DNA from: Lithospermum erythrorhizon
Taxonomy: Eukaryota; Streptophyta; Magnoliopsida; Boraginales; Boraginaceae
Reading direction: 5' to 3'
DNA: 64,000 nucleotides
NCBI GenBank assembly: GCA_019722365.1
Contig: JADFUC010000164.1
Span: 23,664 to 87,663 of the forward strand
Shown here: in pieces, positions 47,981 through 58,556 of the stretch
How positions within the stretch are numbered: the stretch's first letter is position 1
How the letters are laid out: each line of letters begins with the position of its first letter
Program-made: the position numbers and the translations under genes
The notes under the pieces: generated by a model
What the model saw: the letters and a program-made list of their open reading frames with translations, nothing else
What the model was told of the DNA's origin: nothing
Databases searched by the model: none

Positions 47981-48127
47981 AACACCTCCTCGGTAGCAGT
48001 ACGGCGGCCTCACAGCCTCGTAAGCAGCATAAAGTGCATCACAGCTCCCTAGTAAGAACATAAAGTGCCTAACAACTCATGCGTAAGAGCATAAATACCT
48101 AACAAGCTTCACTCGGATATGAAGTCT
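47981..48127. repeat. Second minisatellite, about 30-bp unit
   Basis: Units start at about 47981, 48011, 48040, 48071 and 48101, with the pattern (c/a)acagc.c..cgtaag..cataaagtgcct. They precede aactacgcttgcctcgatcc and ggtacgtag, the same flanking segment found after 37691-37811. Confidence 0.75.
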
Positions 48128-49436
48128 AAACTATCCATCGTGCAAACTACGCTTGCCTCGATCCTCAAGGAACGATCCACTGGTACGTAGTACTGAACGC
48201 CCAGCTCAATCATAACTTATCATAAACTCTTTGTCCCCTAGAAGCCATCACCCGAGGCTAATAAAGATGATGCAAATGCCAAAAGGATAGTGAGCCTCAC
48301 ATGAGAAACCGGACTCCTATGGGAGGCAAAAGCATAAGAGCAAAAGCAAATTAAATCAAGGCATAAGAGAAAGGAAGAGTACGTCATCCGCCTAACTAAA
48401 TACCATCAATACTCAAGGTCATTCAGACCAATGTATGCCTTATGCCTAACATATATATATATAATATGTATATTAGCTAACCTATCTCAAGCTATGACTC
48501 CAAGGAAGTCCAAGTATAATGATGGTAGTAGAAGAACTATGTTCATCAACTACCTCACTAGTTGAGTCTACAAAAGGAATAAAAAAAGGCACAATCAAGC
48601 AACCGAGCCCCCATCAAGGCTCGATAAAAACCATAAGGAAAGGGATGCATCAAAGTCCTAAAAGTCCATGTTAAATGCTCAAGGCCATCATATCCTAAGT
48701 GAATGCACAATTCAAAGCAAAACATACTCGGGCATAGCACATATGTGCTCATGGAGTTGGACGACTAATCTCGAATGTCCGGAAAATTCTGGAAAACATT
48801 TATCCAGAAACTAGACGAGTCTGCAAAAATAAATTCCATGCCATTCGGACCTCCGAGCAGGGAGAAATAAAATTGGGAAGTTGCTACAAAAGTCAAAGAC
48901 AAATCTAAAGAAAGATCTTGAAATGCTTCATAACTCGAAAGCACGTGCCCACTACAGGCGCCATGGGCCAAAAGAACAAATTTCTTTCAAGTATTCCTTC
49001 TAACAATAAGGCGGGCTCAAAACGTGACTTGTAATCAAGAAGTTAAGCAAAGCGCTTACTAAGAAGCTCGAAATTTAGATGATGAACCAAAATCATACAA
49101 TTCAAGAAAAATAGTCATGCTATGTACTTCAAGGGAATCTTTGAGCATCTAGTTAAGCGTGTACAAGCATAATCATCAAAGGATTCATCAAAAAAAAAAT
49201 ATAAAAAGATGCATAAGGGGTCAAAGGTACTACCTTTATGTAAAAGCTTAACCAAATTCTCAAAAAGATGACAACTTTATGTCTCTACTAAACTTGAAGA
49301 ACTTGCAAAATATAAAAAAAGCACATTAATGATGATATATGGTCACATAATGTTGCAAGGAGCAAGAAAAGAAATAAAAAAACAAATAGAGGGAGTCCCT
49401 CTTTACCTCGATGTACGCGCGCAAGGGGGGGGGAGA
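48128..49436. other. Tat 3' untranslated sequence, no gene
   Basis: Starts with the conserved aactacgcttgcctcgatcc segment, then A-rich DNA without open frames of note. It ends in a run of nine G (about 49426-49434) that resembles a polypurine tract in front of the LTR at 49437. Confidence 0.5.
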
Positions 49437-50152
49437 TGATGAGAATTGATTTTTTGAGTCATCTTAGCCTTATATAGAGCTCATGGGCCAATTACCCTAA
49501 AAGCCCACTATCATTGTCTTGTTGGATAAATAAGCCCTTAAGTTGCAAGACAAAATAAAACGAACTAGCCTTTCATAGGTCTTGGTCGATCCCTACATGA
49601 AGGTAGGAATGATTAAATTCTTCACATGAGAAATATATCCCAAATATTTTATTATAAAATAAATTAGACCCAAAATTGGTCTTCAAATCCAAAAAAAATG
49701 GGATGAAAATTAAGATGATTAATTTCGAAAATTCATAGGACTAAGGATAATTATCTTAAAATATCCAACATGTAATAAATTCATGTCAAGATATTGACTG
49801 GGCCAAATCCAAAAGAATTCGGCTCAAGATAAATGAACCTAGAGTAATTACACTCTTCTAGAACATTTTAATTCTCTAATAAATTGAGAATTAATGGGTC
49901 TGACATGTACAAATGCATGTCAATACTAAGCCCAACTCCCATCAAACCCCATGGTCAATGATATCATGGGGTCTTAACAATGTATCACACATCATGTTAA
50001 CATATGAAACAAGTCCAAAATTGATAACTTAGGGACCGTACTTTAGTCTTAAATACATTCACAACAAGTCCAAAATCACAACCACTCAGCTCTAGACGCC
50101 CGCGAGGCGAGCAATGAGAATTGGGTCAAGACGAAGTAATAAATTCTCATCA
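49437..50152 (+). repeat. LTR with inverted TGATGAGAATT termini
   Basis: It starts TGATGAGAATT and ends AATTCTCATCA, a perfect 11-bp terminal inverted repeat with TG...CA ends. The G-rich tract immediately before it would be its polypurine tract. A ccttatatagag TATA-like word lies close to the left end. It is 716 bp. No partner LTR was recognised, so it could be the 3' end of a second, truncated Tat-like element inside the large one. Confidence 0.5.
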
Positions 50153-50317
50153 ATAATAAACGATCCAATATACATCCATTAAGCCTTAACAAGAGACCGA
50201 CGCCGCGGAGCAGCCTCACTGGAAGTAAAAACCCTTGAAATACCAACATGTACTACATTCATGTTGGAAAATGAACACTGTCTGGATCGAACCCGACACC
50301 TACTACGTATGTACCCG

Positions 50318-50333
50318 GTTCGAGGGGGCAATC
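50318..50333 (+). other. Polypurine tract of the large Tat-like element
   Basis: The stretch ttcgagggggcaatc directly precedes the TGTAGACAG start of the 3' LTR. It would prime plus-strand DNA synthesis. Confidence 0.5.
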
Positions 50334-52040
50334 TGTAGACAGTGAAAATTTATTAAAAAAATAATTAAAATGATTAAGATGACTTAATAAAAGTAATAAA
50401 ATCGAGCCACTAAAAACGACACATGGCTGTGGTTCTCGACGAGCCCCAATTTAATGTGAAACCCCAGACAAACAAGCGGTTTCCGGTGAAAATAGCCCTA
50501 ATTAAATGTTCATTAAATTTATGGTTCGAGGCTAAAAGTTCCCAATTTTATTGGAATAAAATCAGCGCAGGAGCTAAAATTGAATCTCAAAGTTTCGGTT
50601 CAACAAAGGTCTTACGTCCGTAATATGAAAAATATACGCGACCTAGAAAGATCTGTGGAACCTTTTCCTACCTCCTCAAAATAGCACCCTTTTCTTTCTT
50701 GGAGGCAAAGTAATTCTCACCCGACGGTTCTCGATCTTCGTCTTCAAAATTCAACCTGCTAAGATCATGATCTGACCCGAAATTAAACCAACAACCGTAG
50801 TTTAGTATTCAAAGCCTAGAGGCCTATATAAACCCCCCTATATTTTTGAAAAAAAAACAACAATTCACATCAGAAAATACACAAAAAAATATTTGAGAAA
50901 ATACAAAGGACGACCTCTGAAATTCTCTAAGTTAAATCTTTTAAACCGCCAGCAGAAACACCACTTTGGTGGTTGGAAAACACCTCCAGCAGCCTAAAAG
51001 AGGCGCCTAAGGTGGAATTATTGCACAAACGCAGTAATTCTTCAAGTTAGAAGCAAAAATCACGAGAATCGACACGGATTTCGAAGAACGCTACTCTAAT
51101 ATTCGTGAATAAGTTAAATAGCACCCGATTATTCATAATCTTGTACGAACACCTCAAAAATCTCAAAGTTTGATTCACTTCAAGTTCCGTATATAGGAAA
51201 TACACTCGAATATTAAGTCCCTATAGTCGATTCCTTACGCAGTATCAAGTAAGACCCTTTTGTCTGATCGGGACAGTGTCAATAACAAGGTTGGGATACT
51301 CAACCTCCATATTGATCATCAAGATAAAGAACACGCCGCTAAAGCCGGGCCAGAGTATACGCCGGAAGCCGACGAGACTTCACGGCTCAAATCCAGTGAG
51401 GCCGAATCTCACTAAGTCCCACTCTACAATAACAAGCTATTAAGGCCATCAGAGTACAAGCAAGAATAGCACATTGCTTCAATAACTTGTTTCAATATCA
51501 CCCACACATCTTGAAGCTCTGTGGTTCTATCCCAAATCAAGCCTCCACCCAAAGACAAAGAGTGCACAACTACTAAGTCCCACTACTAAAAGTGGAGTCC
51601 CACCAAGGCTAAAACTCAGTCCCACACCGCAAGACACTTACGTGAGATCCATCACGTCTGGACATAGACCGGAGATCAAGTCCACATTGTGCCAACACGT
51701 AATGGGATCAAGCAAGCGCTTCTCCTAGCCGGGAAGACATCCAACTTCATACCGCCTCAAGTCCATCAAAGACTAGGACACATATCTAGTTCATGTAGCT
51801 TCGTCCCAAATCCAACTCAAATCAAGTCACACGAGCTCAAGTCAGCTTCAAATCAAGCTGAGCCTCATATCAAGCTCAAGCATTCACAAATTGTCAAGAA
51901 ACGCTAGTGGGATCTATAGTTTGGACAATCGATCATTCTAATTTGATAAAACCCGCATACCCAAGGAATTTTCCTCTCAAGTAGTTGGGTTTTATTTTGT
52001 ATTACGCCGCTTCCATAATTTTAGAAAAATTTAATTTTAT
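50334..52040 (+). repeat. 3' LTR of large Tat-like element
   Basis: Starts TGTAGACAGTGAAAATTTAT and matches the 5' LTR without the nested solo LTR. Similarity is clear to about 52001 (ttttattttgta) and then fades, so the last about 40 bases are diverged or lost. Confidence 0.7.
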
Positions 52041-52440
52041 TATGTATTTAAAAAAATATATATATGGTATAAAATAATCCATCTCTTTATATACAAATTC
52101 TTAATTTTGCCATCGGAGAAATGGTATTGATTACGGATGTTATCAATTGCGTTTATTATTTCTTTGGATCTTATCAAATTTTAGATGAAATCATTTTCAT
52201 CGATCTTGAGTTCTTATCTACTGATTTGATCATAATTTATTTTGGTCTTAATCAATTCATATAATAAGATCGGTCTACATTATTCCACTGGGTCAAAATT
52301 TCAACGGATATTGATTAGAGTTATGTTATAGTGATGCTCATTTTTATATTTCTGCGTGAAATCACTTTCAACGATTTTGAGGTCTTATTATCAACTACAA
52401 GTAATTCTATTAGAATTTCTTACTCATCTAACTTTTACCC
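52041..52440. other. AT-rich gene-free stretch
   Basis: No gene. Two related segments, tgaaatcattttcatcgatc (52186) and tgaaatcactttcaacgatt (52358), suggest a diverged duplication of about 170 bp. Confidence 0.45.
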
Positions 52441-52442
52441 TC

Positions 52443-52560
52443 GGACATAGCTCAACTGATAAAGGAGTGAGAGTGCTAAATGCCAAAGCATCTATATCTT
52501 CTTTATGCAAGCAGGTGTTTGAGTCACGGCGATGTAATCTCGACAAGGGTTCAAAAGAAG
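52443..52560 (+). mobile_element. tRNA-derived SINE-like sequence
   Basis: GGACATAGCTCAACTGATAA (52443-52462) is a box A-type head close to that at 28803 (minus). GTGTTTGAGTCACGG (52514-52528) is box B-like. It ends at the boundary of the minus-strand copia element, which may have cut its 3' part. Confidence 0.45.
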
Positions 52561-53391
52561 TTTCATAGAATCACACCGCTGACAACCCCATAATTGACAA
52601 TAACTCGATCCCGCCTGTGATACACAAATCTATTACGATCTTAACCCGTAATTAACAATAATTATATCATCAATTATACTACTACTATACTATAATTGGA
52701 TCATAACTCGATCCCGCCTGTGATACATGACGACGTGATCTTAACCCGTAATTAATAATAATCGGGTGGGTATCATCAATTATACCACTACTAAGATCCA
52801 TTAGGATCGATAACCACCAATCTCGCATACGGAAATAACAGAAAGAATAAATTGCGGAAAATAAACGAACACAACATTTACCCCCGATTCACCCTCAATA
52901 TGAGAGTTGATCCAAACATGCGCATCCACAAATAATCACGGAAGAATTGTTACAAGACTTCAAGAACCCTATTCTACCATCTAAGAATCGATGTGCTAAT
53001 GCACCTTCAAATCTCTTAAACAAGACTTCTTCTTTAATTAGGTATTTTCTCATAAACATGAAAACCCCTAATTACAAGTCTTTTAGAATATTTTTCTTCT
53101 TTGAGTTTCTCATGAATCTCTATTTTAATCACATTTTGAAAGTGGTGATATCTCACACACTCCGCGAAAAGACTCCTAACCCTCATATATATAGGACATA
53201 TAAGGTGACAATTTACATCTTGTTACTTGACCATCAAGTAACCCCAAACTTGCCAAACAAGTTATCAAACTTGGTCATCAAGTAACACCAAACTTGGACA
53301 TCAAGTAACTCCAAACTTGGACATCAAGTTTCCTCCAAAATATAGCCACTTGTCAACCTTGACTTAGTTGTGATTAGTATTCACAACTCAA
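52561..53391 (-). repeat. 3' LTR of minus-strand copia-type element
   Basis: Aligns with 54553-55228 but is about 155 bp longer, because of a 103-bp duplication (52601 and 52704 both start taactcgatcccgcctgtga) and a 23-bp minisatellite at 53232-53330. Confidence 0.75.
53232..53330. repeat. 23-bp minisatellite inside the LTR
   Basis: Units of the form caaacttgg(a)catcaagtaac repeat about four times. The other LTR has roughly one and a half copies at 55110-55170. Confidence 0.75.
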
Positions 53392-53402
53392 CAATCTCCC
53401 AC
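53392..53402 (-). other. Polypurine tract of minus-strand element
   Basis: The minus strand reads AAGTGGGAGAT, directly before the TGTTGAG LTR start. Confidence 0.7.
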
Positions 53403-54538
53403 TTGAAGACTAATCATGATCACCATCTTCAAGTACCAATCAACAAAGTAGTCTCTTCCTCGAGTTCATCATTCCCCAACTCTCAATCAAGCTGGATCTC
53501 CTCGACTTCAATACAATTTTCACCCTTGCCAATCCCCAACAACCTCAATGCCACCAACTTTGACTATCGAAGAGACATACCAAATCCTTTGGTTTTGTTG
53601 GAATTTTCACTACATTCAAATAGCACCATGTTCTTTCTTACCTACCGATCTTCTCCGAGGGCACTGAAATCCTCCAAGTTCATCTGCCACACGAATCTCT
53701 CTTCTTCTTCTTTCTCGCCGGCCTACAACTCCCACATAATCAAATTCATTAACTCGATACGACAACCATTTCTACCACCATCCAAGAAACTACCATGTCG
53801 ACACCCATGGTTTGCATACACCCCATCTCTCACCAAGTTCTTCCTACCATCCCCACCAAACGATTTACCATACCGCGAACCCTTTCGACATAGCTTCCAT
53901 CGTGACTCACACCTAACAATGCTCCTCACGAACACGTTAATGGCTCCCCGTGATTTCACCGTGACCTTTCCATCATATCTTTCGATTACCGTGACCTTCC
54001 ATCATATCTTTCGATACACGGTATTTAATCCACACAACCGAAATCAACTTGATTCTATCGCCTACCATGTCCTTTCATCGTGACCTTGACAACCGAGCAA
54101 ACCCACATGATCCTGAGCTGCACTTCGAAATCCGTTCTAAACAAGATTAGTCCATCAGATATGGGCAACAAATCTAATCCTCCAATCTTCCATATAGAAT
54201 CGTTTGATAAACCTCAAAACACACATCACCCATGTCACAAATTTCCTCCAGGAATCTTCCATCTTATCGATGACCCTTCCCAACCAAGACCTTCAGCATT
54301 AACCCGTGATATGCCAATTCACACCACTCAAATCACAAATCTCCAGGAACCTTTCATCTTCAAGACAAACATTTCCAAGAAATCTCTAGCGACAACATAG
54401 GATGCTCAAGAATCAAACTTAAGAGACAATTCCATCTTCCACCATATTAGTCACACTTAGCAGCTTCATATCTATATCAACACTATTCTTTCAACTCCGC
54501 CTACAATATCTACATAGACTTTCAATCATCCAAACCTC
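53403..54538. other. Internal region of the non-autonomous element
   Basis: No copia protein seen on either strand. A plus-strand frame of 237 codons (53370-54083) is rich in S, P, F and H, starts inside the LTR, and runs against the element's orientation. I regard it as probably non-coding. A short duplication, accgtgacc(t)ttccatcatat, occurs at 53958-54015. Confidence 0.5.
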
Positions 54539-54550
54539 GCTCTGATACTA
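54539..54550 (-). other. Primer binding site of minus-strand element
   Basis: The minus strand reads TAGTATCAGAGC, one base away from the usual TGGTATCAGAGC, next to the LTR end. Confidence 0.75.
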
Positions 54551-54552
54551 AT

Positions 54553-55228
54553 TGTTGAGAATCCTACACCGTTATTGACAACCCCATAATTGACAATAAC
54601 TCGAATCCCGCCCAAGATACACAACGACATGATCTTAACCCGTAATTAACACTAATCAGTAGATCATCAATTATACTAATTACCAAGACATCTATCGTGA
54701 TCGATATCCACTCAATCCTACATGAAATAATAGAAAGAATAAATTGCGGAAATAGACGAGCACAATATTTACCTGTGTTCACCCTCAATGCCAGCCTAAT
54801 CCACTGTCACAGATCCATTAATAATCACAGAAGAATTATATACGACTTCAAGAACTCTATTCTACCATCTAGCTATTGATGTGCTAATACACTCAAATAT
54901 CTATAAACAAGATCTTTCAATTGGGTGTTTTCTCATTGACATGAAAATCCTAATTACAAGTCTCTTAGAATATTTTTCTTTTTTGAGTTTCTCATGAATC
55001 TCTATATTTTAATCCTCACATTTGACGTGGTGATATCTCACACAATCATGAAGCACTTCTAACCCTCATATATATAGGACAGAGAAGGTGACAATTTGTA
55101 TCTTGGTACTTGACCATCACGTAACCCTAAACTTGTCAAACAAGTTATCAAAGGGACATCAAGTTTCCTCCAAAACATAGCCACTTGTCAACCTTGACTT
55201 AGTTGTGATTAGTCTTCACAACTCAACA
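54553..55228 (-). repeat. 5' LTR of minus-strand copia-type element
   Basis: 676 bp, with TGTTGAG...CTCAACA inverted ends. On the minus strand, TATATATGAGGG (complement of about 55063-55074) is a good TATA candidate and is also present in the other LTR. Confidence 0.75.
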
Positions 55229-57411
55229 CTCTCGTACCCTGATTAGTTGAGGCACATTCTGCGATTTACATCCTCCGTAGAATACCAGGGCAGGGACTTC
55301 GAAGGGCCGTTATGTGACGATTTCACATTTTTTTTAAAATTTATTACTCATCGGTATAAGATCAGTTTTACAAATGGTCATTTTCTTGATTCCTAAAATA
55401 GGAGTAATACATGATAGTTCCCCATTTTCCTTCGGTTGTAACTCCTAACGTTCTGCTACAAAAAACCATCAATGAAGAAGAATACAAACTAGGAAAGGAA
55501 ATCCATAAAAACTCTTTTTTCCTTGAAAAAGCAAAGTTGAAAGACTTTGGCAACAATAGCTGTAGCATCAATATCTTGGGGTGACGTGCTGAAGTAACTA
55601 GTTGATGTAAATCATATTATTCTCACTAACATATGCGAATTCAAATCACAGACTACGTGAAAAGTTATGGACAAAAGTAAATAACAATTTATATTTAACG
55701 GGTATCCTAACGATGTATTAACACTAATCCAATGACGTAGCCCACCAAAAACTTTACTATAACGGAAAGAAACAAATTGGCTGCATTGAACAACATTTTG
55801 CTCTCTCTTATGTGTAATTATACACCGTATAAATAATATTTATCAACTATTCTATAATCCTAAACCGTATAGATATGGGCCTTTCTTATATCAAATATTT
55901 AGATTACATAGATTTAGAATGAGGTAGAGAAGTTTTATAGTCAAAAATAGCCTAAACAAACAAAATTTTAAAATATCCGGCCATCGACCAAGTCCCGATC
56001 TTCTCCCAATGTGCCACTGGACACCGGACTTGATCTTTTGGTCGTGGCTCGCCTCCAAAGAACTTAGGTAATAATGTGTTCAAGACATATTCAATATTCT
56101 CCAACTAATTCTCACATTTAATTATGAAGGTGTTTGTGAAAATTATTGATAAAAATTCCGTTTCATAACAGTCCATGAATTTTTTCTTCTCGCTAATGAT
56201 AGAAATTATTACAAATTATTAAAAGATACAAAGTTTTAACATAGAAATGATGGCCTAAATATGCAATAAACGACGGCTATGGGTTTTCCCAAGGTGTCAT
56301 CTTCATCTCACTTGATAGCTAGGCCACCAAATCTTCGTCACGCGCTAAAACCCAGGCCACTAGGTTATGCCGAAACTTTCAAAGAAGGAAATAATTCATC
56401 CGAAATGCTCTAACTTTGTGACATGAGGCTCTGATAGGATACAACTAGATAGGAGTGTGTACAGATCGGTTCGATTCGATTTTGAGCCAAAATTAAAATC
56501 GAAATTATTCATTGGTTCTCTCAAAGGCCGAACCTAAATAGGTACTATTGCGGTCGATGCCGATCCCATCAGTTGATGTTTGGTTTTAGTTTTGGACTAA
56601 TTTTTGTGTCTATCGTCTTTGCTTTAAAATTAAGTCATAAGACTAAATTTAATCTACCTAATTTTAATGAATTCTTTTTAAGATTAATTTTGTAATCTGC
56701 ATACACATTCAATATAGAGTACCACTCTTTTTACATATCTTTATATTTTCTATATTATTAACTTTAAAAGATTTATATATACATTAAACCAATGATGAAC
56801 AAAGTTAAATATAATTTTCCTCCTTAAAATGTACACATGCAAGTACTGCAAGTAGGAAAAGACATTGGTTCGATTCTGTTCGGGTATTTCAAAGGCCGAA
56901 CCTAAATTGGTTCGATTCGGTTCAGAAAATTTTGATTATTTTCATTGCTCGGTTTCAAGCCAATTTTGTGCAATTTAAGCATCAAGCCCCTTAATTGTAA
57001 AAATTGATATAATACGAAGATCGTCTCATTAAATCTAATAATCACGAAATATTATTCAAATAACGAGATTTCGGGGCTGAGTCACTACAATGACAAGAGT
57101 CAAACTTTTTAAAAAAGGGCAAAGCCCTCAATCATATATGTTTGCACCGTTCCAGCTTCATCACCCACGCTTTCAAAAATTTCCTTATTCATCACTTACG
57201 TTTCAATAATGGACAAAATGGTCTTCTCGTGACGGAATCCATTAAGTTGATGGTCACGTGACTAGCACGTGACCATTTTTAGGGGTATTTTCGTGAAATT
57301 TTTAAAAAAATTGGGATGTATGCACTATTCATCACAATAATCGCCGCACTCCGCCGCCCAATTATCACATTAATGCTTATCCTTATTTATCACTCAAGCT
57401 CAAATAACGGG
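55229..57411. other. Gene-free stretch with minor repeats
   Basis: No gene recognised; a minus frame at 55368-55571 matches nothing known. Two segments rich in ggttcgattcg and sharing caaaggccgaacctaaat lie at 56466-56560 and 56868-56960. A 27-bp palindrome with two CACGTG cores sits at 57250-57276. Confidence 0.5.
57250..57276. repeat. 27-bp perfect inverted repeat with two G-boxes
   Basis: atggtcacgtg, actag, cacgtgaccat: 11-bp arms and a 5-base loop. Each arm holds CACGTG, the plant G-box core. It may be the tip of a decayed MITE rather than a control site. Confidence 0.7.
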
Positions 57412-58295
57412 TGTTGATAGGAAATTTATTCAATAAATATTCAAATCAAAATTAATTAATTAAATTCCAATTCAATAAGATGTATTTTGGAATTTAGTTA
57501 ATCAAGTCATACGGTCCAGTTAAATATTTACATGTGGCGTTTATTACCAAATTATATAAATTGTCACATAGAAATTGACTGCCAAATTATGGTCCATGAG
57601 AAATCGATTTGATTATAATTATTTCCCTCTAAGTAAAGATGAAATAATTAGATGATTATATCTTTTAAATAAATAAAAGATATAATTTATAGATCAAATC
57701 ATATAATTATTCTTTAATTAAGTCGAAGAATAATTAATACCTGAGGTCCAAGCCGCCACCAATCAAGTCCAAGTTCAAGCCGAGACCAACCGGCTCCGTG
57801 CCTGCCCAATCGGCCAAGCCCAAATCCAACCTTATCACCTAATATGCCTATAAATAGAGGCATTTCATTCATTTTGGGGATGGAAAATTGATTGGGAAGA
57901 AGAAGCAAAAGGTGTAAGAAGAGAAAACTTCACAAATCGGTAATCCTCCCTCAACATTCAAGTTGCATCCGAACATCCAAACCCTTCGCTCAATCTTCAA
58001 ATATTCAAACATTCAAGTCTTCAAATCTTCAAATATCTAAGCATTCAATTCAGTTCAAGATCAATCTATTTAAGCCTTTGAAGTGATGTGTGCAACATCC
58101 AAGTATTCGAGGTTACAAGTGTTCAACAATCAAGTCCAAGAACAAGCCGCTATGCCCTTGACTCAGAATGCCAAGTAGAATCGTAGAATAAATAGAGATT
58201 TCTGTACTCTAAATCATATCAACACATTTCTTTGCAACTACTTATTTTCTTGTCTTTAATCATTATCTTTAGGCTTAAGGAAATTTGTCGCTAAA
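57412..58295 (+). repeat. 5' LTR of Tat element
   Basis: Begins TGTTGATAGGAAATTTATTC. A strong TATA box (gcctataaatagagg) lies at 57846-57860, with a leader starting about 30 bases later. Ends next to tttggcacgc. The 3' end lacks a clear CA. Confidence 0.65.
57846..57860 (+). promoter_or_regulatory. TATA box of Tat LTR
   Basis: gcctataaatagagg is a near-ideal plant TATA box and sits mid-LTR, as expected for the U3/R border. Confidence 0.65.
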
Positions 58296-58297
58296 TT

Positions 58298-58314
58298 TGG
58301 CACGCTCGCGGACC
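58298..58314 (+). other. Primer binding site of Tat element
   Basis: tggcacgctcgcggacc follows the LTR and resembles the site at 33601-33618. Confidence 0.55.
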
Positions 58315-58556
58315 CTCTCATTCTCTCATCTCAAATATCTGCTCGATACCCTTAATTCAACGCAATTTAATATTACTTCCAAGCTTCCTCATTCCAACAT
58401 CTCTTCAAGCTCCTCACCGGTGTAGGAGTTACCACGCCGCAGCATCCTGCCTTGATAAGCAAGGGCCGCAGACCTCCGGCTCCGACTCCACTATCGGGTC
58501 AATCCCTCTCGGGCGATTTGATTCAACGGTTCAAATTTGGGCAAAGATAAGGAGAC

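Larger units (their letters stand above)
31262..52040 (+). mobile_element. Large non-autonomous Tat-like gypsy element
   Basis: Two LTRs in direct orientation (31262-33595 and 50334 to about 52040) share start, TATA region and most of their length. A primer-site-like tggcacgtccggtgggac follows the 5' LTR and a purine tract (cgagggggcaa) precedes the 3' LTR. The interior has gag and a protease-RT linker trace; no RT or integrase was found, so it likely moved with enzymes of relatives. The interior also carries minisatellites, a nested copia element and another LTR, which explain the length of nearly 21 kb. The 3' LTR is diverged or cut at its end. Target duplication not established. Confidence 0.75.
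52561..55228 (-). mobile_element. Non-autonomous copia-type element, minus strand
   Basis: Two LTRs (minus orientation: 5' LTR 54553-55228, 3' LTR about 52561-53391) bound 1.16 kb. On the minus strand the 5' LTR runs TGTTGAGTTGTG...TTCTCAACA and is followed after two bases by TAGTATCAGAGC, close to the initiator-Met primer site. The 3' LTR is preceded by AAGTGGGAGAT, a textbook copia polypurine tract. All sites needed in cis are present, but no gag or pol is recognised, so it fits the LARD or TRIM-like class that relies on a relative's enzymes. No matching target duplication was seen. Confidence 0.8.
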
